From Methylobacterium pseudosasicola (lineage in GTDB: Bacteria; Pseudomonadota; Alphaproteobacteria; Rhizobiales; Beijerinckiaceae), in NCBI RefSeq assembly GCF_900114535.1, contig NZ_FOTK01000020.1, positions 1 through 64,000 on the forward strand: a DNA stretch of 64,000 nt, given 5' to 3'. The notes beneath the pieces are model-generated. The model was not told where the DNA came from and made no database searches. It worked only from the letters and a program-made list of their open reading frames with translations. Shown piece by piece: positions 1 through 7,267 of the stretch (positions within the stretch are counted from its first letter, which is position 1; each line of letters begins with the position of its first letter). The translations under genes and the position numbers were made by a program.

Positions 1-1178
1 GTCTCGATGATGTCGCCGATCGTCTGGGTCTTCTCCGACAGGCTGACGATGTTGCCGGCCACCGCCTCGGCCTGCTCGCGGATCGCGTCCATGGCCTTGG
101 CGGTGTCGGAGACCGCACGCAGGCCCTGGCGGGAGGTCTGGGCGGTGGCCTGGGCGGTGGCGATGACCTCGGTGGCGCGCTTGCCGATCTGGGCGCCGGA
201 ATGGGTGATCTCGTCCACCGTGGCGGCGGTCTCCTGGACGGCGGCGAATTGCTCCTCGACGGAAGCCGCCTGCTGCTGGGCGGAGGCGCGGATCTCGGCG
301 GCGGCGGCGTTGAGGTCGGCCGTGGCCGCCCGGTTGGTCCGGGCGAGGTCGGAGAGATTGTCGACCATGGCGTTGAGCGTCCGCCCGAGCCGGGCGATCT
401 CGTCGCCGCCCTGCATGTCGAGTTTCCCCGAAAGGTCGCCGTCGCCGACCCGCTCGACGAAACCCATCACGGTCTCCAGCGGGCGCACCACCGCGCGGCG
501 GATCATCCAGGTGACCAGCATCGCCAGCAGCACCGCGGCGGCGAGCGTCAGGTAGATCGACAGGCGCGAGCGCTCGTAGACCTCGTGGGCGGCGCGCTGC
601 CCCAGGGCCATACTGCCGTCGAGCAGGGTGCGCAGATTGGTGATGCCGCCCAGGAACGGCGCCTGCAGGCGGCTGATCTCGTCGTTGCGTGCCTCGACGG
701 CGGGAAGATCCTGCTTGGCGATGGCGGCAAACTGCGCCTCGCTCACGCTCCGGACCTCACGGAAGGAGCGCTGCACCTCGGCGGTCGCAGCAGCGATCCG
801 GTCCCAGGCGGCGTTGCGCTCGGGGGTGATCGACTGCGTCCGGTATTGGCCGGCGAGCTGAGCCGTGGCGGCGAGGCCGCTCTCGACCTCGGCGGCGGTC
901 CGGCGCCAGGCCGCGATATTGTCGTCGCTCCGCGCCGGCCGGCCTTGGGCCTGCGACAGCATCGCGATCACGGCGTTGCGGCGCAGGAGCCCGAGGTCGC
1001 GGGCTTGGTTCCCGAGGTCGTCGAGCTGGCGCAGCACCGCCATGTCGCGCCGGACGATGGCGTCGGTGGTGTCGCGCACCGATCCGATCTGCTCCAGCGC
1101 GTAGAAGCCCAGCGCCACGATCACCACCGTGATGGCGCCGAAGCCGAGGAGGATGCGTCTGCCGATCGAGAACGTCAC
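1..1178 (-). CDS. Methyl-accepting chemotaxis protein (C-terminus beyond window)
   Basis: This is a transmembrane chemoreceptor that would signal to a CheA kinase through CheW. About 392 residues are visible. A GTG start at 1178 gives an N-terminus MTFSIGRRILLGFG, with a first membrane segment at about residues 8-27. A roughly 175-residue helical periplasmic region follows, then a second membrane segment at about 205-227 (LTLAAAVLLAMLVTW), a HAMP region, and the start of the coiled-coil signalling domain. The highly conserved hairpin tip is not reached. The gene lies 43 bp downstream of a CheW gene and probably belongs to the same transcript as the CheW-CheR-CheW genes. The periplasmic part looks like a four-helix bundle rather than a Cache fold, but its ligand cannot be read from sequence. 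Confidence 0.9.
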   Translation of the reverse strand, partial: MTFSIGRRILLGFGAITVVIVALGFYALEQIGSVRDTTDAIVRRDMAVLRQLDDLGNQARDLGLLRRNAVIAMLSQAQGRPARSDDNIAAWRRTAAEVESGLAATAQLAGQYRTQSITPERNAAWDRIAAATAEVQRSFREVRSVSEAQFAAIAKQDLPAVEARNDEISRLQAPFLGGITNLRTLLDGSMALGQRAAHEVYERSRLSIYLTLAAAVLLAMLVTWMIRRAVVRPLETVMGFVERVGDGDLSGKLDMQGGDEIARLGRTLNAMVDNLSDLARTNRAATADLNAAAAEIRASAQQQAASVEEQFAAVQETAATVDEITHSGAQIGKRATEVIATAQATAQTSRQGLRAVSDTAKAMDAIREQAEAVAGNIVSLSEKTQTIGDIIE

Positions 1179-1221
1179 GGTCGGGGCTGGCTCCGGTGGG
1201 GGGGCGCGTCGGAGGAGAGAG

Positions 1222-1782
1222 TTAGGGCAGGACGCGGCGCAGGAGGCGGGGAAGGTCGACGACGACGAAATCCGGCCGGCCGTCGCGGGCCGAAGCGGGG
1301 GCATAACCCGAAGCCGCGGCGTTGCCCAACCCGGCGGGGTCGGCCTCCGCATTCGTCCCTGCGGCGGAGGGTCCCGGGGCGGCGGCGATCCCCAGCACCC
1401 GGTCGACGGCGAGCGCCACCGGCTGCGGCTGGGCGGCGCGCAGCACGACGAGGTGGCCGGCGCCCGTCTCGGAGTCCGACGCCTCCGGCCGGCCCAGCGC
1501 CCGGGCCAGCCCGAGGATCCCGACGATCCGGCCCGAGAGGGCGATCAGGCCGAGCAGGGCCGGCACCGCTCCGGGCATCGGCGTGAACGGGCGCATCGGC
1601 AGCACCTGCGCCACCGCGGCGAGCGGGATCCCGTAGCGCTCGCTCCCGCAGGCGCAGACGAGATGGTCGACGCCCTCCGCCGTCTCCACGGCGGCCTGAC
1701 GCCGGGCGAGGGCCGCGGCGCGCTCGGCCTTGAGATCCCGCGCGGACTTGAGATCCCGCGCAATCTTGGGGCGCGCGTCCAT
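1222..1782 (-). CDS. CheW-like chemotaxis adaptor protein
   Basis: A 186-residue protein with a CheW domain over about residues 38-150 (HLVCACGSERYGIPLAAVAQ, then LIALSGRIVGILGLARALG). CheW proteins couple chemoreceptors to the CheA kinase. It starts directly after the stop of the upstream CheR gene, which implies translational coupling, and it precedes the receptor gene. By position it corresponds to WspD of Wsp-type systems; this is an inference from gene order. The N-terminus carries a basic six-residue duplication (ARDLK repeated) produced by an 18-bp direct repeat at 1729-1761. The C-terminal 35 residues are low-complexity and Ala/Pro-rich. Confidence 0.88.
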   Translation of the reverse strand: MDARPKIARDLKSARDLKAERAAALARRQAAVETAEGVDHLVCACGSERYGIPLAAVAQVLPMRPFTPMPGAVPALLGLIALSGRIVGILGLARALGRPEASDSETGAGHLVVLRAAQPQPVALAVDRVLGIAAAPGPSAAGTNAEADPAGLGNAAASGYAPASARDGRPDFVVVDLPRLLRRVLP

Positions 1783-3267
1783 CTAGAAACTCCCGCTGCC
1801 TGGGCCGCGATACGGGCCGAGCCCGGCCCGGGCCGCCTCCGCCCCGGCGGCGACCTCGCCGGCCACCGCGCCGTCGCCCTCGCGCAGAGACGTCTCCGGC
1901 GGGAGGGCCCGGCTCAGCGCGACGGCGTTGTCGAGGGCGCGGGCCGCCTCCTCGCCCCGGCCCAGCGCCATCAGCAGCAGGCCGAGATGGTAATGGGCCA
2001 TGACGAAGCCCCGGTCGAGATAGAGCGCCGCCCGGAAGGCCCGCTCGGCCTCGACGTCCCGACCGAGGGTGCGGGCGAGCAGCCCCTCGTAGAAGCGCAG
2101 CGCCGGATCGGTCGGGTCCCGCTCCAGGGCGCCGAGGAGCAGCCGCCAGGCGGCGCCGGTCTCGCCGGCATCGGCCAGGGCGCGGATCTGCGCGAGGTCG
2201 GCATGCGCCTCGTCCTCCTTCCAGTCGCGGCCTGCCGCGACGGGCGGCACGGGCGGGGGGAGGGTCGCGACGGCGGAGTCATCGGCAGCCCGCAACTCCT
2301 CCGGCTGCGGGACGTGCGGCGCCGGACAAGGCGGTTCGACCGCCAGGGGCACCGGCCACGGCAGGGGCGGCAGGACCACGTCGGCGAGCCGCCGGTAGGC
2401 CACGGTGCCGGGCAGGCTGACCGGATCGAGGAAGCCGGAAAAGGTCGGGTTCGGCTCGGCATGGCCGAGCAGCAGCCATCCGTCCGGCCGGAGGCGGCGG
2501 CCGAGGCCGCGCACCACCGCGGCCACCGTCTCGGCCTCGAAATAGATCAGCACGTTGCGGCATAGGATCAGGTCGAACCCCTCGCCGGGAGGCAGCTTCG
2601 GCTCGATCAGGCTCAGGAGGTTGCCACGCTCGAACCGCACCAGGGTGCGGAATTCCGGCCGCAGGGCGTAGCCGCCCTCCCGGCGGATGCCGGGGGCGGG
2701 GGGCAGGCGCGTGAAGTAGCGCCGCCGCTCCTCCGGCGGCATGGTCCTGAGCGCCCAGCGGCCGTACTCGGCGGCCCGGGCGGTGGCCAGGGCGTCCCCG
2801 CTGATATCGGTGCCGAGGATCGCGACCCGCCAGTCGGGCAGGGCATCGCCCAGGGCCTCGCGGACCAGGATCGCCAGGGAATAGGGCTCGGCCCCGGTGG
2901 AGCAGCCGGCACTCCAGATCCGCAGGGTCCGGTCGAGGCTGCGCGCCGCGATCAGCGCCGGCAGGATCGTCGTGCGCAGGGCCTGGAACTGCTCCGCGTA
3001 GCGAAAGAAGAAGGTCTCGCCGACGGTGATCTCGGCCTCGAGCTGGGCCCATTCCGCCTCGCCCTTGGACCGATCGGCCAGGAGGGCGGCGTAGGCGGCG
3101 CAATCGGCGACCGCATTGGCCCGGAAGCGCCGGCGCAGGCGCTCGATCAGCAACTCGTCCTTGTCGCTGTAATAGTGGTGACCGGTGCGCGCGATGATCC
3201 GCGCCTTCAGCGCGGCATAGGCCGGGTCGTCACCCGGATCGGGGCGGGACGGGACGAAGCGCGGCAT
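1783..3267 (-). CDS. CheR-type receptor methyltransferase with C-terminal TPR region
   Basis: Transfers methyl groups from S-adenosylmethionine to glutamates of chemoreceptors. The 494-residue protein has a CheR all-alpha N-terminal domain (about 15-75) and a Rossmann methyltransferase domain (about 85-285). Visible motifs are ITVGETFFFR, the SAM-binding stretch IWSAGCSTGAEPYSLA, and LILCRNVLIYF. A Pro-rich linker leads to TPR-like helices (about 365-465, DPALRFYEGLLARTLGRD and AHYHLGLLLMALGR). Fusion of CheR to TPRs is characteristic of WspC- and FrzF-type methyltransferases, so a non-flagellar or alternative pathway is likely. It lies between two CheW genes, 7 bp from the upstream one and contiguous with the downstream one. 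Confidence 0.93.
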   Translation of the reverse strand: MPRFVPSRPDPGDDPAYAALKARIIARTGHHYYSDKDELLIERLRRRFRANAVADCAAYAALLADRSKGEAEWAQLEAEITVGETFFFRYAEQFQALRTTILPALIAARSLDRTLRIWSAGCSTGAEPYSLAILVREALGDALPDWRVAILGTDISGDALATARAAEYGRWALRTMPPEERRRYFTRLPPAPGIRREGGYALRPEFRTLVRFERGNLLSLIEPKLPPGEGFDLILCRNVLIYFEAETVAAVVRGLGRRLRPDGWLLLGHAEPNPTFSGFLDPVSLPGTVAYRRLADVVLPPLPWPVPLAVEPPCPAPHVPQPEELRAADDSAVATLPPPVPPVAAGRDWKEDEAHADLAQIRALADAGETGAAWRLLLGALERDPTDPALRFYEGLLARTLGRDVEAERAFRAALYLDRGFVMAHYHLGLLLMALGRGEEAARALDNAVALSRALPPETSLREGDGAVAGEVAAGAEAARAGLGPYRGPGSGSF

Positions 3268-3274
3268 CGCCGGA

Positions 3275-3769
3275 TCACGCGGAGGCGGGCAGGGCGGCCA
3301 GGCGCTCGGCCGCGGCTTGAGTCAGCGCCGCGACCCGGGCCCGCTCCTGGGCGGTCAGCAGGCTCTCGGGGGCGAGCGCATGGACGAGCCGGTCGCCGAT
3401 CACGAGCTCGGCGGCGACGCAGCCGTTGAGCGTGCCGTCCTGCTCGGCCGGCCGGATCGCGGAATCGGGCACTGTGACGAGGTCGGCGGCGCGATCGACC
3501 AGATAGGCGACCGCATCGTCCCGGGTGAGCACCAGATGCGCGTAGACGCCCGGTGCGGTGGCGGCCGGGCGCAGGCCGAGCAGCGGCGCCAGATCGATCA
3601 CCGGGATCGGCGCGCCGCCGAGATTGAGGAAGCCGGCGAGCCAGCCGCCGGTGGCCGGGGGCGTGTGCAGGTCCGGCAGCGGCAGGATCTCGGAGATGGA
3701 GGCGCGGGGCAGGGCGCAGGGCGTGCCGGCGATGTCGAGGAGCAGATAGGCCGATCCGCTGCTGGCCAA
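3275..3769 (-). CDS. CheW-like chemotaxis adaptor protein (first gene of cluster)
   Basis: CheW-domain adaptor of 164 residues (YLLLDIAGTPCALPRASISE, then WLAGFLNLGGAPIPVIDLAP). I chose the TTG start at 3769 because a perfect AGGAGG sits about 8 bases upstream of it. An ATG at 3844 would add 25 residues that do not look like CheW and that run through this ribosome-binding site. It is the first gene of the minus-strand chemosensory group and resembles WspB by position. The cluster therefore has two different CheW proteins, as Wsp systems do. The CheA, CheB and output regulator genes, if present, must lie left of the window. Confidence 0.85.
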   Translation of the reverse strand: MASSGSAYLLLDIAGTPCALPRASISEILPLPDLHTPPATGGWLAGFLNLGGAPIPVIDLAPLLGLRPAATAPGVYAHLVLTRDDAVAYLVDRAADLVTVPDSAIRPAEQDGTLNGCVAAELVIGDRLVHALAPESLLTAQERARVAALTQAAAERLAALPASA

Positions 3770-3973
3770 AGCCGCCCCCTCCTGTACGCATCGCGGTCCA
3801 GCCGGGACAGGCCGCGCAATAGGCTGTCGGACCCCGGCACGCAATCATCCACCTCCGGATCGCGGGATCGGGGAACCAAGTCTCCTCTCAGCCGCTTATT
3901 TTCCGACGCAGCGGCCCTGCCCTAGACGACGGGCGACGCCTCGCCTGCGCCTGTCTTACGCCAGGAATCGATC

Positions 3974-4225
3974 ATGAAGAAACTCCTGTTGGCCGCCGCG
4001 TCGCTGACGTTGCTCGCGGGCTCCGCCCTTGCCCAGGGCAACGCGCCCTACAACAATTCCGGCGCCCAGGCCGGCGGCCCCCGCGGCGGCATGGAGCGCG
4101 CCGGCGAAGCCGCCGCCATGGAGCGCGGCGCCGCAGCCCCGACCGAGCGTCCGATGATGCGCAAGCGCATGAAGCACAAGCGGATGATGAAGCACCACCG
4201 CCGGATGCGCCACCACCAGATGTGA
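3974..4225 (+). CDS. Small secreted protein with Met/His/Lys/Arg-rich tail
   Basis: An 83-residue protein with a clear Sec signal peptide (MKKLLLAAASLTLLAGSALA, cleavage after ALA at about residue 20). A Gly/Ala/Asn/Met-rich middle follows, then a strongly basic tail from about residue 58 with alternating Met, His, Lys and Arg (MMRKRMKHKRMMKHHRRM). I do not recognise a family with a known function. The Met/His-rich tail could bind copper or another metal, or an acidic envelope polymer; this is inference from composition. It is monocistronic, transcribed away from the chemosensory group, and is followed 40 bases downstream by a good intrinsic terminator. Confidence 0.75.
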   Translation: MKKLLLAAASLTLLAGSALAQGNAPYNNSGAQAGGPRGGMERAGEAAAMERGAAAPTERPMMRKRMKHKRMMKHHRRMRHHQM

Positions 4226-4265
4226 TCGGCCCGGGATCGCCGCACGCGGCCTCACCCGGACGATC

Positions 4266-4297
4266 AGGCCTGTCGCACCCGCGGCAGGCCTTTTTTA
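4266..4297 (+). terminator. Rho-independent terminator of the small secreted protein gene
   Basis: A GC-rich hairpin with arms AGGCCTG and CAGGCCT is immediately followed by six T residues. It lies 40 bases after the stop codon at 4225, in the orientation expected for the plus-strand gene. Confidence 0.85.
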
Positions 4298-4379
4298 TGG
4301 GGTTTTTCGGTCTCGGTTCGGATCCGGTCGCGGCGGCCCATGATGGTTGCACAACGCATTGTTCAGGGCGCGACGCGCT

Positions 4380-4566
4380 CTCCTCCCCCTTGCGGGGAGG
4401 AGTTGGAGGTGGGGGTGGTGCAGAAGGCACCGTGACCTTCGATCCTGCACCACCCCCACCCCTGCCCCCTCCCCGCAAGGGGAAGGGGAAAAGCGCGGTG
4501 CTTCAAACGCTTGCTACCGGAACGATGTGTGAATCCGCTAGCCCGCACGGGAGAGGGGACCTGCGC
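4380..4566. repeat. Palindromic intergenic repeat element
   Basis: Most of the 552-bp gap between the secreted protein gene and glpR is repeat-like. A perfect 16-bp inverted repeat pairs GGTGGGGGTGGTGCAG (4408-4423) with 4445-4460. An outer 12-bp pair CTTGCGGGGAGG (4389-4400) matches 4468-4479. The tail at about 4545-4566 (CACGGGAGAGGGGACCTGCG) recurs in reverse complement near 58635, so the element belongs to a dispersed family. No gene is apparent between 4226 and 4777. Confidence 0.75.
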
Positions 4567-4715
4567 CACGTCGGCATTCTGTGAGTTGGGCAGCCAGCGC
4601 GGGTAAAGCCGCCTACCACCTCTCGCACGTCTAAGAATCCTGTCCTCAGCGCGAACCATCCGGTTGCCCGACCGCCCCGGCCGGTTCACTCTCTCGCGAA
4701 AGCCGCCACACCCGC

Positions 4716-4739
4716 AGGATGTTCGCAAACGAACATCCT
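4716..4739. promoter_or_regulatory. Candidate GlpR operator upstream of glpR
   Basis: A perfect 10-bp inverted repeat with 4-bp spacer, AGGATGTTCG-CAAA-CGAACATCCT, ends 38 bases before the glpR start. The core TTCG-N4-CGAA is also present in the second palindrome before glpD. DeoR-family glycerol regulators bind palindromes of this general shape, so autoregulation by GlpR is likely. Confidence 0.75.
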
Positions 4740-4777
4740 CGTCCGTAAGGTGGCCCGAAAAAATGCCAGGAGGCTCG

Positions 4778-5593
4778 ATGTCACGCCCGCTCGATCGGAG
4801 ATCCGAGGACAGGGTCGAGGCCACCGGGGTCGAGGGGCGGCGCAGCGCCATCGTGGCGGCGGTGCGCCAGCGGGGCTTCGTCACCATCGAGGCCATGGCC
4901 GCGCAGTTCGGCGTCACCGTGCAGACGATCCGGCGGGACCTCAACGAGCTGAGCGCCGAGGGAAAGCTGGAGCGCTACCGGGGCGGCGGCGGTTTGCCGT
5001 CGAGCGTCGAGAACATCGATTATGCCGACCGCCGGGTGACCCTGCTGCCCGAAAAGACCCGGATCGCCCGGTTGGCGGCCAGCCGGATCCCGTCGCATTG
5101 CTCGGTCTTCGTCAATATCGGCACGACCCCCGAGGCGGTGGCCCGGGAATTGACCCGGCACGACGACCTCAGCGTCATCACCAACAACCTCAACGTGGCT
5201 TTGTCCCTCGCCGAGGCCACGGAATTCCACATCGTCGTGGCCGGCGGCACCGTGCGCAACCGCGACGGCGCGGTGCTCGGCCAGCTCACCTGCGACACGC
5301 TCAGCCAGTTCCGGGTGGACGTGGCGGTGATCGGCATCAGCGGCATCGATGCCGACGGCGCGCTGCTCGACTACGATTACGAGGAGGTGCGAGCGACGCA
5401 GACTATCCTGGCCCATGCCCGCAAGACCTTTCTGGTGGCCGACCACACCAAGTTCACCCGCCGCCCGATGGTGCAGGTCGGACGCCTGGACCAGATCGAC
5501 ACGTTTTTCACCGACCGGATGCCGCCGCCGGACTTCGTCGCCCTGATCGAGCGCCAGGGCGTCACCCTGGCGGTGGCCGACGACGAACCGTAA
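4778..5593 (+). CDS. glpR: DeoR-family transcriptional repressor of glycerol genes
   Basis: A 271-residue regulator, probably repressing the glp genes until a glycerol-derived phosphate binds. The DeoR-type winged helix is at about residues 21-75 (QFGVTVQTIRRDLNELSAEG). The sugar-phosphate isomerase-like effector domain covers about 90-255 (VFVNIGTTPEAVARELTRHD, then VAVIGISGIDADGALLDYDY). I chose the ATG at 4778 because AGGAGG lies five bases upstream. Starting earlier would run through the operator palindrome. It is the first gene of glpR-glpD-glpK, 85 bp before glpD, and the context fixes its role as a glycerol regulator. Confidence 0.92.
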   Translation: MSRPLDRRSEDRVEATGVEGRRSAIVAAVRQRGFVTIEAMAAQFGVTVQTIRRDLNELSAEGKLERYRGGGGLPSSVENIDYADRRVTLLPEKTRIARLAASRIPSHCSVFVNIGTTPEAVARELTRHDDLSVITNNLNVALSLAEATEFHIVVAGGTVRNRDGAVLGQLTCDTLSQFRVDVAVIGISGIDADGALLDYDYEEVRATQTILAHARKTFLVADHTKFTRRPMVQVGRLDQIDTFFTDRMPPPDFVALIERQGVTLAVADDEP

Positions 5594-5605
5594 CGAACAT
5601 GCGTT

Positions 5606-5621
5606 TTTTCGCTTGCGAAAA
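5606..5621. promoter_or_regulatory. Candidate GlpR operator between glpR and glpD
   Basis: The palindrome TTTTCGC-TT-GCGAAAA shares the TTCG-N4-CGAA core with the site before glpR. A half site CGAACAT directly precedes it (5594-5600). It lies 57 bases upstream of the glpD start, which suggests a separately controlled glpD promoter. Confidence 0.7.
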
Positions 5622-5678
5622 TCAGCGGGCGGCTCAATATGTCCTGAACCTGCCATCGAGGGTGGGAGAGGAGGAACA

Positions 5679-7211
5679 ATGCCGGCTGCAACGCGCCAGC
5701 GCGAGCCGTCCGACGCCTACGATCTTCTGGTCATCGGCGGCGGCATCAACGGCACCGGAATCGCGCGCGACGCATCGGGCCGCGGCCTGTCGGTCCTGCT
5801 GGCCGAGCGCGGGGACCTGGCCGGCTTCACCTCCTCGTCCTCGACGAAGCTGATCCACGGCGGTCTGCGCTACCTCGAATATTACGAGTTCCGCCTGGTC
5901 CGGGAGGCCCTGGCCGAGCGCGAGCGGCTGCTGCGCCAGGCGCCCCACGTGATCTGGCCCCTGCGCTTCGTGCTGCCCCACGACGAGGGCCTGCGCCCGG
6001 CCTGGATGCTACGGCTCGGCCTGTTCCTGTACGACCACCTCGCCCGGCTGCGGACCCTGCCAGGCTCGAAGTCCGTGGATCTGCGCACCTCGCCCTACGG
6101 CACGCCCCTGCAGAAGCGGCTGACCAAGGGCTTCGTCTATTCGGACTGCTGGGTCGAGGACAGCCGCCTGGTGGTGCTCAACGCCATGGATGCCCGCGAG
6201 CGCGGCGCCACGGTGCTGACCCGCACCGGCGTGGTCTCGGCGCGGCGTGAAGGCGACGGCTGGGTCGCGACCCTGCGCGACGAGCGCACCGGGACCGAGC
6301 GGACGGTCCGGGCCAAGGCCGTGGTCAACGCTGCCGGCCCCTGGGTGAGCGCGACGCTGGGCGGCACGCTCGGCATCAACAGCCGCGCGGCGGTGCGCCT
6401 GATCAAGGGCAGCCACATCGTAGTCAAGCGCCTGTTCCCGGGGGACCAGGCCTACATCCTGCAGCAGCCCGACAAGCGGATCATCTTCGCGATCCCCTAC
6501 GAGCGCGACTTCACGCTGATCGGCACCACCGACGTGCCCTATGACGGCGAGCCCGGGCCGGTCTCGATCTCCCCCGAGGAAACCGATTACCTCTGCGGCT
6601 GCATCAACCGCTCCTTCGACACCCGCATCACCCCGGCCGACGTGGTCTGGAGCTACTCCGGCGTGCGCCCGCTCTACGACGACGCGGCCGAGAACGCCTC
6701 CGCGGTGACCCGCGACTACGTCCTCGACGTGGAGGACCAGGGCGGCAAGGCGGCGGTGCTGTCGGTGTTCGGCGGCAAGATCACCACCTACCGGCGCTTA
6801 GCCGAGCACGCGATCGAGAAGCTCAAGCCGTTCTTCCCCGGCCTCAAGCCGGCCTGGACCGGCGAGGCGGTGCTGCCCGGCGGCGCCATGAAGGACGCCG
6901 ATTTCGACTCTTTCCTCGCCAAGCTCCAGGCCGAGAAACCGTTTTTACCCGCCGAGACCGCCCGGCGCCTCGCCCGTGCCTATGGGACCAAGGCCCGCGA
7001 GATCGTCGGGACCGCGCGCTCCATGGCCGATCTCGGCGACATGTTCGACGGCGGCCTGACCGCGGCCGAGGTCGATTACCTGCGGGTCGAAGAATGGGCG
7101 GTCACCGCCGAGGACATCCTCTGGCGCCGCTCCAAGCTCGGCCTGCGCACCAGCCCCGAGAGCGCTTCGCGGCTTACCGCCTACCTCGACCGCAAGGCCG
7201 AGGCCGCATGA
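5679..7211 (+). CDS. glpD: Aerobic glycerol-3-phosphate dehydrogenase
   Basis: FAD enzyme that oxidises sn-glycerol 3-phosphate to dihydroxyacetone phosphate and passes electrons to the quinone pool at the inner membrane. The 510-residue protein has the N-terminal dinucleotide-binding motif LLVIGGGINGTGIARDASGR at about residues 16-35. Further signatures are TKLIHGGLRYLEYYEF, FAIPYERDFTLIGTTDVPYD and FGGKITTYRRLAEHA, followed by the C-terminal DAO domain. The ATG at 5679 has a GAGGAGG ribosome-binding site. The gene lies between glpR and glpK; GlpK supplies its substrate. Confidence 0.96.
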   Translation: MPAATRQREPSDAYDLLVIGGGINGTGIARDASGRGLSVLLAERGDLAGFTSSSSTKLIHGGLRYLEYYEFRLVREALAERERLLRQAPHVIWPLRFVLPHDEGLRPAWMLRLGLFLYDHLARLRTLPGSKSVDLRTSPYGTPLQKRLTKGFVYSDCWVEDSRLVVLNAMDARERGATVLTRTGVVSARREGDGWVATLRDERTGTERTVRAKAVVNAAGPWVSATLGGTLGINSRAAVRLIKGSHIVVKRLFPGDQAYILQQPDKRIIFAIPYERDFTLIGTTDVPYDGEPGPVSISPEETDYLCGCINRSFDTRITPADVVWSYSGVRPLYDDAAENASAVTRDYVLDVEDQGGKAAVLSVFGGKITTYRRLAEHAIEKLKPFFPGLKPAWTGEAVLPGGAMKDADFDSFLAKLQAEKPFLPAETARRLARAYGTKAREIVGTARSMADLGDMFDGGLTAAEVDYLRVEEWAVTAEDILWRRSKLGLRTSPESASRLTAYLDRKAEAA

Positions 7212-7267
7212 TCCTGTCGAACCCGAGCCGGCGCGAGACCGGTCGGGTCTAACCAAGGGAGGGAACG

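Noticed and set aside
3770-3844. 25-residue extension of the first CheW
   Set aside because: The extension passes through a perfect AGGAGG placed for the TTG start and does not resemble CheW.
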